Shown piece by piece: positions 55,291-63,968 of a stretch of DNA of 64,000 nucleotides (position 1 is the stretch's first letter; each line of letters opens with the position of its first letter). This DNA comes from Microbacteriaceae bacterium (lineage in GTDB: Bacteria; Actinomycetota; Actinomycetes; Actinomycetales; Microbacteriaceae): NCBI GenBank assembly GCA_947373155.1, contig CANBWO010000004.1:1-64000 (forward strand), written 5' to 3'. Made by a program: the position numbers and the translations under genes. The notes beneath the pieces are model-generated. The model was not told where the DNA came from. It saw only the letters and a program-made list of their open reading frames with translations, and did no database searches.

Positions 55291-55497
55291 CTATAGTCCG
55301 TGCTCAGAGCGGAAAACGTGAACAATAGCGTTGGCGTGACCCTGACCCATTCCGTGCTCCTGAAGCGCAGCCACCATCTCCATGTGCTTTTTGCCAATGT
55401 GTGGTTCTAGTGCGTCCATCCAGTGTTGGATAGGCTGCCCATACTTCTTTTCAATCGAAGGAAAATAGCTTTTCGGGCCTTTTACTTTTTCTTCCAT
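55291..55497 (-). CDS. DUF4287 family small protein
   Basis: 68 residues from ATG 55497, directly after the MarR gene stop. The segment YFPSIEKKYGQPIQHWMDAL, with GMGQGHANAIVHVF, matches the DUF4287 pattern (KxG...W...GxGxGHAxAxV). Function unknown; members are often next to regulators. Probably in one transcript with the MarR gene. Confidence 0.75.
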   Translation of the reverse strand: MEEKVKGPKSYFPSIEKKYGQPIQHWMDALEPHIGKKHMEMVAALQEHGMGQGHANAIVHVFRSEHGL

Positions 55498-56001
55498 CTA
55501 TTCCTCGGTTGCCTCGGTAAATGCGGTCATAGAACGAAGCATGTCAGCAAGGCTGGCTCGCTGTTCCTCGGTCAGCATTGCTGAAACCTGCGCCTCTTGC
55601 TTATTGAAGGCTGGAAATAGGTCTGCCATAAGTTTGCGACCGGACTTGGTGAGGTTAACCAACACCAGACGGCCATCGGTGTCGCTCTTGACGCGTTGAA
55701 CCAGCCCTCTTGATTCAAGTGTGCTGAGAACACCGGTGAGTGTCGCCTTGCTAAAGCCGCCTTCGGCAGCGATCTGGCGGGTTTCGATTGGTTCCCAGAT
55801 CCAGGTGACCCAGAGCACCACGAACGCGGTCCAGCTCAGATCCGCCTTAGACAGCACGTTTCTCTCAAAGTGATTTCGCACCGCGTTGGCTGCGCGGAAC
55901 AGGTTGCTGGTGACAGCCATGGCGGCAAAGTCGAGTTCCATGCCCGCGAGACGAGTTTGTACCTGACGCTCGGTCTCGGCAAGGGTGTGTGAACCAGCCA
56001 T
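55498..56001 (-). CDS. MarR family transcriptional regulator
   Basis: 167 residues from ATG 56001. Winged helix: AAEGGFSKATLTGVLSTLES is the recognition helix region, followed by the wing with RVKSDTDGRLVLVNLTKSGR. Length and layout are normal. It sits in the middle of the island and diverges from a P450 gene; a palindrome TAATCTGTAGATTA lies in the gap between them. It is the only transcription regulator of the classical type in the island, so it is the likely controller. Confidence 0.9.
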   Translation of the reverse strand: MAGSHTLAETERQVQTRLAGMELDFAAMAVTSNLFRAANAVRNHFERNVLSKADLSWTAFVVLWVTWIWEPIETRQIAAEGGFSKATLTGVLSTLESRGLVQRVKSDTDGRLVLVNLTKSGRKLMADLFPAFNKQEAQVSAMLTEEQRASLADMLRSMTAFTEATEE

Positions 56002-56126
56002 TTGAATCCTGCTTTCTTTCCAACAACAGTAAACAAGTGGCCTCGGTTATTTCCAATCTTTCGGCAACGAATGATAACTTTTTGGAATATTTCCGCGGTT
56101 TAATTTGCTCCGTAGCCACGATTCGC

Positions 56127-56140
56127 TAATCTGTAGATTA
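56127..56140. promoter_or_regulatory. Candidate MarR operator, perfect palindrome
   Basis: TAATCT (56127-56132), GT, AGATTA (56135-56140), flanked on both sides by TTCGC. It lies between the divergent MarR and P450 genes, the usual place for an autoregulatory MarR site. Confidence 0.6.
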
Positions 56141-56199
56141 TTCGCATCCAAACAATCGAGCGGAAGCGGGCCTCGGTCCGCGTTTGCTGAGGAGATCAA

Positions 56200-57447
56200 A
56201 TGTCCCAAATCCAAGACGTGACCCTTGCCGATCTTGACCTTTTTGCCGACGGCGCACCCTGGGTGGTTTTCGATCGACTCCGCGCTGAGGATCCGATTCA
56301 CTGGAACGAAGAAGAAAAGCCCAACTCAGGTTTCTGGTCTGCCACCAAATACCACGACATCGTAAAAATTCTGCGTGACCCAGACACCTTCACTAGCACG
56401 CACTTCACCAATCTGGAAGAAGTGGACGCCGAGCAGGAAGAAGCTCGTCGTTCGCTACTAGAGACCGATGGCTCTCGCCACCGCGCCCTTCGCAGGCTGA
56501 TGCAGGGTGAGTTCACCCCGAGCGCGGTAGCCGGCTACGAAACTTTCTTGCGTGGACTTACCGCAACTACGTTGGACAACGCCTTTGCTAAGGGCACCTT
56601 TGATTTCGTCGAGGAAGTGGCAGCCGATTTCCCTATCCGCGTTTTGGCAAGGATGTTGGATGTTCCAGACACCGACACCGGCAAGCTGATCGACTGGGGT
56701 AACCGCATGATCGGTAACACCGATCCAGAGCACGGCGACATCATGATCGATGACCCAGAGAGCGAAAAGTATCGCTTGGTGCCATTCCGCTCACCGGCTG
56801 CGCTGGAGGTTTTTGAGTATGGTCAGAACTTGGCCAACTCACGCCGCGGCAAAGACGGAAAAGACCTGGTTAGCACCATGGTCAACACCGTTCCAGGCGA
56901 CGGCATCCCGCTAACTGAACGCGACTTCAACACCTACTTCTTGCTTTTGGTGGTAGCCGGAAACGAGACCACGCGTCACACCATCAGCCACACCATGGAC
57001 TACCTGATCAGCAACCCAGATCAGTTGGCTCTGCTGCAAGAGCGACCAGATCTGATTCCTTGGGCGGTAGAAGAGTTCCTTCGCATGGCGAGCCCGGTGT
57101 ATCACTTCCGTCGCACTGCAACCAAGGATGTGGAGTTTGGCGGCAAGCTGATTAAAGCCGGCCAAAAGATTGTCCCTTGGTTTGCCAGCGGAAACCGCGA
57201 TGAAGCAATCTTTGACGATGCCTACAAGATGGATGTGACTCGCAATCCAAACGAACACATGACTTTCGGCCGCGGTGGTCCTCACCTCTGCCTTGGTAAC
57301 TCGCTGGCTCGTCTAGAAATCCGAGTGATGTTTGAAGACCTAATCTCGCGTGTGGACAAGGTGGAAAAGGTTGGCCAAATTGACCACCTTCGATCCAACT
57401 TTGTGAATGGAATCAAGCGATTCCCAGTGAAAGTTACTTTGCGCTAG
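56200..57447 (+). CDS. Cytochrome P450, full length
   Basis: 415 residues from ATG 56200 with GAGGAG upstream. I-helix VVAGNETTRHTISH (about 250), ExxR EEFLRMASPVYHFRR, heme loop FGRGGPHLCLGNSLAR. The GNETTR form and HLCLG ending resemble the CYP125/CYP142/CYP108 group, which act on terpenoid, sterol or alkyl side chains; a specific assignment is not justified. It has no redox partner beside it and may use the ferredoxin of the hpa operon. Ends in a terminator shared with the convergent gene. Confidence 0.92.
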   Translation: MSQIQDVTLADLDLFADGAPWVVFDRLRAEDPIHWNEEEKPNSGFWSATKYHDIVKILRDPDTFTSTHFTNLEEVDAEQEEARRSLLETDGSRHRALRRLMQGEFTPSAVAGYETFLRGLTATTLDNAFAKGTFDFVEEVAADFPIRVLARMLDVPDTDTGKLIDWGNRMIGNTDPEHGDIMIDDPESEKYRLVPFRSPAALEVFEYGQNLANSRRGKDGKDLVSTMVNTVPGDGIPLTERDFNTYFLLLVVAGNETTRHTISHTMDYLISNPDQLALLQERPDLIPWAVEEFLRMASPVYHFRRTATKDVEFGGKLIKAGQKIVPWFASGNRDEAIFDDAYKMDVTRNPNEHMTFGRGGPHLCLGNSLARLEIRVMFEDLISRVDKVEKVGQIDHLRSNFVNGIKRFPVKVTLR

Positions 57448-57461
57448 GGGCGCAAGCAAAG

Positions 57462-57502
57462 AAACGGCCTCAACCCTTGCGGAGTTGAGGTCGTTTTCTT
57501 TT
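57462..57502. terminator. Terminator between P450 and amidotransferase genes
   Basis: AAACGGCCTCAAC (57462-57474) pairs with GTTGAGGTCGTTT (57484-57496), one G-T pair, then TTCTTTT. The loop can form extra CC/GG pairs. Confidence 0.82.
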
Positions 57503-57509
57503 CTCTAAA

Positions 57510-58214
57510 TCAAATGAGCCCAGCAAACTTCAAGAAGTTGTCCACTAGGTCGAAGGTTCGTAAACGAGCAGCTGCCTGCTCGTGACCCGCCTGCCAAAGC
57601 ATGATTTTTGGATCTTGACCATCGCGCTCCACCGCATTCACGCCTTCCCACTCCAGCCAGCCGGCGAGTGTTGCTCCGTCCATCTCAGGGTGAAACTGCA
57701 TAGCCAGCGCCTTGTTAATAACGAAGGCTTGTGAAGCCACCGGGGTACGAGCAATTTCTAGAGCGCCTGCGGGCAGAGTCCACCGGTCATAATGGAACTG
57801 AAACCATGGCCCGCTTCCCACGAAATCCGGCTGCTCGGTAGAAATCCAAGTCCAACCGATTTCGGCCTTCGGACCAGGAGCAACCTGCCCTCCCATGGCG
57901 CGCGCAATCAACTGGCCGCCAAAGCAGATTCCAAAAACCGGCTTGTCGGCCAAAATGGCGTCGCGAATCCATTCCACCTCGGGTACCACCCAGTTGCCAA
58001 TGCATTCGTCATCCCACACGCCCCAGGGCGAACCCATAGGGATAATCAGGTCGTAGTCGGCCGCATCGGGGAAATCAAAGTGCACGTTGGGTGAGTAGTA
58101 GTTCTCCTGAGTTACCACCAGGCGTTCTTCAATCTCAAAACCGTGATGGCGTAGCCGTTCGGAAACCGGGCCGGTGGGGCTCACGTGATCGTGCTGAATG
58201 AAGAGGGCTTTCAT
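57510..58214 (-). CDS. Class I glutamine amidotransferase-like hydrolase
   Basis: 234 residues from ATG 58214 (AAAGG upstream); the frame extends to 58262 without a ribosome site. Cys nucleophile in FGICFGGQLIARAMGG (about 93), His-Glu in MQFHPEMDGATL. No partner synthase is attached. Pairing with a glutamine-synthetase-like gene, which diverges 133 bases away, recalls the aniline pathway, where a ligase makes a gamma-glutamylated amine and an amidotransferase-like enzyme removes the glutamyl group. A second possible substrate is a gamma-glutamyl intermediate of polyamine use. Confidence 0.85.
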   Translation of the reverse strand: MKALFIQHDHVSPTGPVSERLRHHGFEIEERLVVTQENYYSPNVHFDFPDAADYDLIIPMGSPWGVWDDECIGNWVVPEVEWIRDAILADKPVFGICFGGQLIARAMGGQVAPGPKAEIGWTWISTEQPDFVGSGPWFQFHYDRWTLPAGALEIARTPVASQAFVINKALAMQFHPEMDGATLAGWLEWEGVNAVERDGQDPKIMLWQAGHEQAAARLRTFDLVDNFLKFAGLI

Positions 58215-58281
58215 CGGTGCAGGCCTTTCCAAAAAATTCTGCTTGTAACAGTTTGATTTCACAGGGCATTTACTAGTAACC

Positions 58282-58322
58282 AGATTAGTATCATCAAATA
58301 ATCGTTAGTTCCCTAATAATCT
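58282..58322. promoter_or_regulatory. Candidate MarR half-sites, amidotransferase/ligase gap
   Basis: AGATTAG at 58282-58288 and its reverse complement core TAATCT at 58317-58322, between the divergent genes. An internal GATTA/TAATC pair (58283-58303) is also visible. Confidence 0.4.
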
Positions 58323-58347
58323 TTTGAAAACCAACGCGGGAGTTGCA

Positions 58348-59700
58348 ATGAAGCAAGATCTAATAGCACTGAAAGCCGATCTGCAAAGTCGCGGTATCGA
58401 TGTGCTTCGCCTGATTTACGCGGATGTTCTGGGCATCACTCGATCCAAAGACCTGCTGGTGTCTCAGCTCGAGCGCGGAGCTCACAATGGCCCAGCCTTT
58501 TGTCAAGGTGTCTGGGTAACCACCACTCAGGGCGGCGTGCTAGATGCCAACAACATTGCCAGCGATGGCCTCACCGACCTGGTCTCGCAGCTAGATGCCA
58601 ACACCATCACGCCGATGCCGTGGGAGCCGGGCGTTGCATATGTAATCGCCGATGCCTTCAACCCGGATGAGTCGGCCAACCTGATGGCTCCGCGAACCGT
58701 CTTGAAGCACGTGATGGATGAATACGCCAAGCTTGGCCTAGTGCCGGTGGTTGGCCCGGAACTAGAGTTTTACATCGCTGATCGCGTGGAAGGCGGTGGC
58801 TTCAAGCGGTCTTTGGACCTAACCGGACAGGTTTACACCACGGGCGCTCGGGTCGACCCAAAGGGCACCTTCCTAGGCCTCATGCGAGCTCTGGACAAAA
58901 TGGACATTGGCGTTTTTGCTGGCAACCACGAGTTCAGCCCGAGTCAGTACGAAATCAACCTTTGGCACTCCGAGGCCATGGATGCCGCCGACCGCACCTT
59001 CTTGTTCAAGACAGCCATCAAGGACTATGTTTCTCGAACCGGTCAGCACGCTACCTTTTTGGGTAAGCCGTGGTCCGACGAGGGTGGAAGCGGTTTCCAC
59101 CTTCACTTCTCGGTGGTTACGCCCGACGGCACCAATCAAATGCACGATGGCTCGGGAAATCTAAGCCACACCGCCGAACGCATGATTGCGGGAATCACCT
59201 CGCACGCCCACGCCGTTACCGCTTTTAGTAACCCAACGGTTAACGCTTTCAAGCGATTGGGCCCAGATACCCTTGCTCCATACCGAGCAAACTGGGGATT
59301 CGATAACCGTAGCTGCATGGTGCGCATCCCGCCAGAGCGTGGTCAGGGAACTCGTCTCGAGGTTCGTGTGGGCGATGGCGCTGCTAACCCTTATCTGTTG
59401 ATTGCTGCCGTACTGGCCGCTGCGCTGGATGGAATCAGAAACGAACTGCCTTGTCCAGAGCCTGCAGAGGGTATGGCATATGACAACGAAGGCGCAGCTA
59501 TTTTGCCAGCGACTCTCAGTGAGGCGCTTGACAATCTTGACGCCGATCTAACGCTCAAATCGTTGCTAGCCGAGCAAATGGTAAACGTCTTTACGGTTAT
59601 GAAGAGAGACGAAGTTGCTCGTTACGAGGCGGCCGTTGCAGATTCGGGAACCCGCGAGGTAACTCAGTGGGAAATCGACGAGTACCTGGAGAACTACTAG
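58348..59700 (+). CDS. Glutamine synthetase-like gamma-glutamyl amine ligase (PuuA/GlnA3-like)
   Basis: 450 residues from ATG 58348, five bases after GGGAG; TTG 58324 is less likely. The catalytic core is present: GPELEFYI, NHEFSPSQYEINLWHSEA (metal-binding Glu residues), GGSGFHLHFSV (His), and PPERGQGTRLEVRVGDGAAN. The adenylylation-type Tyr loop of true GlnA is not seen. The protein most likely joins glutamate to an amine, as in polyamine, ethanolamine or isopropylamine use. Followed by a strong terminator. Confidence 0.85.
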   Translation: MKQDLIALKADLQSRGIDVLRLIYADVLGITRSKDLLVSQLERGAHNGPAFCQGVWVTTTQGGVLDANNIASDGLTDLVSQLDANTITPMPWEPGVAYVIADAFNPDESANLMAPRTVLKHVMDEYAKLGLVPVVGPELEFYIADRVEGGGFKRSLDLTGQVYTTGARVDPKGTFLGLMRALDKMDIGVFAGNHEFSPSQYEINLWHSEAMDAADRTFLFKTAIKDYVSRTGQHATFLGKPWSDEGGSGFHLHFSVVTPDGTNQMHDGSGNLSHTAERMIAGITSHAHAVTAFSNPTVNAFKRLGPDTLAPYRANWGFDNRSCMVRIPPERGQGTRLEVRVGDGAANPYLLIAAVLAAALDGIRNELPCPEPAEGMAYDNEGAAILPATLSEALDNLDADLTLKSLLAEQMVNVFTVMKRDEVARYEAAVADSGTREVTQWEIDEYLENY

Positions 59701-59761
59701 GCAAAACCAGGAGAGTGGGCACAGGGCCGTTCAACCAGACTTGCCCCAGCCAAGTAAGTAA

Positions 59762-59790
59762 AAAACCCCGCCCTAGGGCGGGGTTTTGCT
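59762..59790 (+). terminator. Terminator after the ligase gene
   Basis: AAAACCCCGCCC (59762-59773), TA, GGGCGGGGTTTT (59776-59787), a perfect palindrome with T-run. Beyond it, to 59897, I see no gene. Confidence 0.88.
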
Positions 59791-59897
59791 TTGGAGCTTG
59801 GTTTTCCAAAGCTGGTTCGTTTTTCACACTATCTAAAGATTGTTAACTTTGTGTGACATAACAAAAACTGACAACAAACTCGAAAGAAAACGTAAAA

Positions 59898-60710
59898 CTA
59901 GACGGCTGGGTTGGAGTTATCCGCAACTAGGGTTCCGCCGTTGAAAGTCACGCCAACTTCTCGGTAATAGCCGCCCAAGATCTGTTGAACGGGTAGCAAA
60001 CTTGCCAGTTCATCCCACTGCGAGTCGGCCAGTTCCAACTCGGCGTCGCCGCCCCAGGCTTGACCCAGGTCCGCATCGGTGCCGCCCATGGTAATCAGCT
60101 GGTCAAGCGAGTTTCCGGCACCCGGGGTAATAGATGGCATCCAGCGACTGTGCAGCATTTTGTGGCCGTTGACAAAACCGTTCTGGTCAACTGGTTCACG
60201 CAGGGTCACCACTGCGGATGCCAAACGGTGATCGTAAGCCGAGAGGCTCGCGCCGAGCTTGGCGCCGGCTTCTAGTTTTGGGGTGGCTTGACCGCGGTTG
60301 AAAATGCGGGTGACGTGTGCCGATCCAAGTTTCTTGGGGTATCCCTGGAACCAGCCGCGGGCAATGGCGAAGTCTTTGGTTACCCAAATGGCAACGCAAC
60401 GGCTGTAAGTCACACCTTGATATTTGCAACGGACCACCACGAACGCTTCTAGGTATTGCGATCGAATCGGATCGAGCAACTCGGCCTTGCTTCCGCTGCA
60501 AGATTGCCAGTCTGCCCAAATGAATGCCACTGCTCCAGGCTGTTCATCGGCTAGTTCCAACTCGGCTGGCAAAATAGCTCGCACGTTGGCCGGATCGGTT
60601 AGGTATTCCACTGTGAGTAGAGTGCCGCTGTAGTACCAGGGCATTTCAGGAATAATCGCGCTTGCGCCACTTGGAGTGCGTGGAGCCATAAAACCTTTAA
60701 GTTCGCTCAT
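59898..60710 (-). CDS. Acetoacetate decarboxylase family protein
   Basis: 270 residues from ATG 60710. The catalytic lysine motif of the family appears as GYPKKLGSA (about 124-132), with Arg-rich VVVRCKYQGVTYSRCVAIWV before it. Many members of this superfamily are not decarboxylases but aldolase-dehydratases or other Schiff-base enzymes. It stands alone on the minus strand, divergent from the permease, and its role in the island is unknown; acting on a keto acid from ring cleavage is a possibility. Confidence 0.8.
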   Translation of the reverse strand: MSELKGFMAPRTPSGASAIIPEMPWYYSGTLLTVEYLTDPANVRAILPAELELADEQPGAVAFIWADWQSCSGSKAELLDPIRSQYLEAFVVVRCKYQGVTYSRCVAIWVTKDFAIARGWFQGYPKKLGSAHVTRIFNRGQATPKLEAGAKLGASLSAYDHRLASAVVTLREPVDQNGFVNGHKMLHSRWMPSITPGAGNSLDQLITMGGTDADLGQAWGGDAELELADSQWDELASLLPVQQILGGYYREVGVTFNGGTLVADNSNPAV

Positions 60711-60716
60711 TGTTTC

Positions 60717-60728
60717 AGATTACCCAAT
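60717..60728. promoter_or_regulatory. Candidate MarR half-site, decarboxylase/permease gap
   Basis: AGATTA (60717-60722) continues as GATT-ACCC-AATC, a short dyad, seven bases upstream of the decarboxylase-like start. The gap (189 bases) also holds the 13-base repeat TTATAACGATTTC at 60763-60775. Confidence 0.35.
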
Positions 60729-60899
60729 CATTTGTGTCCAAACAAAGCCCACTGTTTCCGACTTATAACGATTTCACTACATCGATGACGTTTCTGTTTC
60801 AAACGGCATCTAGACGCCTGTTTTTCAGCCATTCTATGAAGTAGGTCGTTTGGATGTGAACGACTTTTCTGAAGTACCACTCAATGAGGAGATCAGTAC

Positions 60900-62405
60900 A
60901 TGTCTGATGGCACTAAAACAGATACCTCGCTTGCAAAAGGCAAGCTTGGAGTTCTGGGAATCGTTTTCTTTGTAGTAGCCGCCGCCGCTCCACTCGTTGG
61001 CATGACGGGCGCTGTTCCCGTGGCTATGTTGGCCGGAAACATGGCAGCCGCCCCTGGCGCTTACCTTGCAGTTGGAATCACCCTGCTTATTTTTAGTGTT
61101 GGATTCAGCACAATGAGCAACCAGGTAACCAACGCGGGTGCGTTCTTTGCCTACGTTGGTCGCGGTCTTGGCAAGCACGCAGGTGTTGGCTCGGCGTTCA
61201 TCTCCATTGTGGGATACGTGACCATTCAGCTGGCTATCTACGGCTTCTTTGGTGGTCTGGCAGCTGGTCAGTTCGCCAGCCTCGGTGTAGATCTACCTTG
61301 GTATGTCTGGTGTTTGATCGCTTGGGTGCTGGTTACTGGCCTTTCACTGCTAAGCGTGGATGTGGGTGCCAAGGTGCTTGGAACCCTCATGATTTTGGAA
61401 CTAACCTCTCTGGTGATTACAGGCGTATCGATTCTTGCCAACGGAGGACCTGAAGGGCTCAACTTTGGAGCCTCATTTAGCCTCGAGAACATCTTTGTGG
61501 GTGGCTTCGGTGGCGGCGCCGGTATCGCAATCGCTTTCGCATTCGCATCATTTATCGGCTTCGAAGCAACCGCAATTTACGGCGAGGAATCCAAAGACCC
61601 AAAGCGCACCGTGCCTCGCGCTACCTACTGGGCTATTGGAATCATCACAGCGCTGTTTGCAATGGTTTCGTTCTCCATGGTTACCGGAATGGGTGCTAGC
61701 AAAGTCGCCGACTACATCGTTGCCAACTCGGGTGGCCCAGACGCAATTTTGTCTAACCCAGCAGGCGTGCTGTTCGCTCTTGCGGACCAGTATGTCGGGC
61801 CATGGATGTCTCAGGTAATGAGCTGGTTGGTTATCTCCAGCCTGTTTGCCGGACTTCTGGCATTCCAGAACGCAGCTAGCCGTTACTTCTTTGCCATGGG
61901 TCGAGGCGGCGTTCTACCAGCCTCGTTTGGCAAGGTAAACGGCCGCGGCGCACCTCAGGCCGGTTCAATCCTCACCTCTGTAATCGCCGCACTCGTGATC
62001 ATCGTGTTTGCTGTTGCTGGTCTAGACCCAGTGTTGAATCTGTTCTTCTGGATGTCCGCTGTTACCGCAATCGCCATCATCCTGGTAGAGATTCTGGTGA
62101 GCATCGCAGTGGTTGTCTACTTCATGAAGAACAAGGGCGCCAACGTTTGGCAGGGCAAGGTAGCGCCAATAGCGGCAGCTATTGGGCTCGCTCTGGGTGA
62201 GTACCTTTTGATGAGTCGTTTCAACCTCTTGGCCGGTACAGTTGCCGACGGGGTTGACCCAACCGCACCGGGCAGCGCTTGGCTCATGAGCCCGCTCGGC
62301 TGGGTCTTGGTTCTTTCACCATTTGCTGCGCTTGTTGTGGGCTATGTGCTTTCGATCTTCCAGAAGAACGAAAACGACCAGATGGCCAAGGACATCCTGT
62401 CGTAA
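60900..62405 (+). CDS. APC superfamily amino acid/amine permease
   Basis: 501 residues from ATG 60900 with GAGGAG upstream. Twelve predicted membrane segments. TM1 region VAAAAPLVGMTGAVPVAML has the unwound glycine motif; FIGFEATAIYGEESKDPKRT is the TM6/loop motif of the family. It probably imports the amine or amino acid used by the island, as PuuP does for putrescine; the substrate cannot be read from sequence. Confidence 0.9.
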   Translation: MSDGTKTDTSLAKGKLGVLGIVFFVVAAAAPLVGMTGAVPVAMLAGNMAAAPGAYLAVGITLLIFSVGFSTMSNQVTNAGAFFAYVGRGLGKHAGVGSAFISIVGYVTIQLAIYGFFGGLAAGQFASLGVDLPWYVWCLIAWVLVTGLSLLSVDVGAKVLGTLMILELTSLVITGVSILANGGPEGLNFGASFSLENIFVGGFGGGAGIAIAFAFASFIGFEATAIYGEESKDPKRTVPRATYWAIGIITALFAMVSFSMVTGMGASKVADYIVANSGGPDAILSNPAGVLFALADQYVGPWMSQVMSWLVISSLFAGLLAFQNAASRYFFAMGRGGVLPASFGKVNGRGAPQAGSILTSVIAALVIIVFAVAGLDPVLNLFFWMSAVTAIAIILVEILVSIAVVVYFMKNKGANVWQGKVAPIAAAIGLALGEYLLMSRFNLLAGTVADGVDPTAPGSAWLMSPLGWVLVLSPFAALVVGYVLSIFQKNENDQMAKDILS

Positions 62406-62416
62406 CCAAGAACAAC

Positions 62417-62456
62417 AAAAAAGTTGCCCCCACCAAACGGTGGGGGCAACTTTTTT
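62417..62456. terminator. Bidirectional terminator between permease and aminotransferase
   Basis: An 18-base perfect stem: 62417-62434 with 62439-62456, AAAC loop, A-run on one side and T-run on the other. It serves both convergent genes. Confidence 0.94.
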
Positions 62457-62471
62457 GCCTTGCAAAGATAA

Positions 62472-63968
62472 CTACATCTCGCGGTGAGCCTCAATCAGAC
62501 AACCGCGAAGAATCTGCTCGATCTCGTTGAACTGGTCTGGCCCAATGGTCAACGGTGGAGCCAGCTGAACCACAGGGTCGCCACGGTCGTCGGAACGGCA
62601 GTAGAGGCCCTCTTCGAACATGCGGTGACTCAAAATGCCACGTAGTAGGCGGTCGGCTTCCTTGTCGTTGAAGGTCTCCTTGGTCTGCTTGTTTTTGACA
62701 AGCTCGATTGCCCAGAAATAACCCGCACCGCGAACATCGCCAACAATCGGCAGGTCGCGCAACTTGTCCAAGGTAGCTTTGAAAGCGCCTTCATTGCGGC
62801 GCACATTGCCAACCAGGTCCTCTTCATCAAAGATGTTGAGGTTCTCCAGAGCAACAGCACAACTCACAGGGTGGCCACCGTAGGTGTAACCGTGTGGGAA
62901 TAGGGCACCGTTTTTGAATGGCTCGAACAGTTTCTCGGCTAGCAACAGCGCACCCAATGGGGCGTAGGCGCTAGTAAGACCCTTGGCACAAACCAACATG
63001 TCTGGTTCGATCTCGTAGCGCTCGCTAGCAAACATGGTTCCGGTGCGTCCAAAACCATCGATGGTCTCGTCGGCAATCATCAGCACGTCGTACTTGTCGC
63101 AGATCTCGCGGATTCGCTTGAAGTAACTGTTAGGAGCGGTAAAGCAACCGCCAGAGTTCTGAACCGGTTCAAAGATGAACGCGGCAACAGTGTCTGGGTC
63201 TTCGAACAGAATCATTTCTTCAACGCGGTCTGCTGCCCAGTTGGTGAAGGCTTCCTCGGTCTCGAACTCTTCGGGAGCACGGTACCAGTTGGTGTTAGGC
63301 ACACGGAAGGTGCTTGGTACCAGTGGCTCAAACTGCTTCTTCATGGCCGGAATTCCGGTCATCGAAAGGGCTCCGTGGGAGGTTCCGTGGTAGGCCACGG
63401 CTCGGCTAATTACCTTGTGCTTGGTTGGTTTGCCCATCAGTTTGAAGTACTGCTTGGCTAATTTCCACGCGGTCTCGTTTGCCTCGCCACCACCAGTGGT
63501 GAAAAAGACGCGAGTCAGGTTCTTAGGTGCATACGACAAAACACGTTCACTCAACTCGATTGAAGTTGGGTGGGCGTGCGACCAAATAGGGAAGTAGTCC
63601 AGCTGCTTCATCTGCTTAGCGGCGGCTTCGGCAAGGCGTTCGCGGCCGTGTCCAATGTTTACGCTAAATAGGCTGCTGATTCCGTCAAAGTACTTGTTGC
63701 CATCGATGTCCCAGAAGTGGTGACCCTCGGCCTTAACAATGATTGGAACTTTTCCCTTTGGGAAGTGCGCATGATTGGTGAAGTGCAAGAAGAGGTTGTC
63801 TTTTGCTGCTTTCTCCATCATCGCTGTGGTTACTTCGCGTCCTGCCTTCCGGGCGTCCGCGATTGGGGTGGCGCGGTCTGCTGCTGCGACGGCCGGTTTT
63901 ACCGGAGCCTTGAGCTTGGACGCTAGTCCTCGCACAAGCTTTCCTGCTTGGCTTTCCTTGGTTGCCAT
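62472..63968 (-). CDS. Class III PLP aminotransferase (putrescine/omega-amino acid:pyruvate type)
   Basis: 498 residues from ATG 63968; GTG 63977 adds three residues. A basic Lys/Ala-rich N-terminus of about 45 residues precedes the core. Motifs: FTTGGGEANETAWKLAKQYF, YHGTSHGALSMTGIP, FEPVQNSGGC, Asp in LMIADETIDGFGRTG, PLP lysine in VCAKGLTSAYAPLGALL. It probably moves an amino group from a diamine, gamma-glutamyl amine or omega-amino acid to pyruvate. It is part of the amine set here; the window ends 32 bases upstream. Confidence 0.88.
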   Translation of the reverse strand: MATKESQAGKLVRGLASKLKAPVKPAVAAADRATPIADARKAGREVTTAMMEKAAKDNLFLHFTNHAHFPKGKVPIIVKAEGHHFWDIDGNKYFDGISSLFSVNIGHGRERLAEAAAKQMKQLDYFPIWSHAHPTSIELSERVLSYAPKNLTRVFFTTGGGEANETAWKLAKQYFKLMGKPTKHKVISRAVAYHGTSHGALSMTGIPAMKKQFEPLVPSTFRVPNTNWYRAPEEFETEEAFTNWAADRVEEMILFEDPDTVAAFIFEPVQNSGGCFTAPNSYFKRIREICDKYDVLMIADETIDGFGRTGTMFASERYEIEPDMLVCAKGLTSAYAPLGALLLAEKLFEPFKNGALFPHGYTYGGHPVSCAVALENLNIFDEEDLVGNVRRNEGAFKATLDKLRDLPIVGDVRGAGYFWAIELVKNKQTKETFNDKEADRLLRGILSHRMFEEGLYCRSDDRGDPVVQLAPPLTIGPDQFNEIEQILRGCLIEAHREM

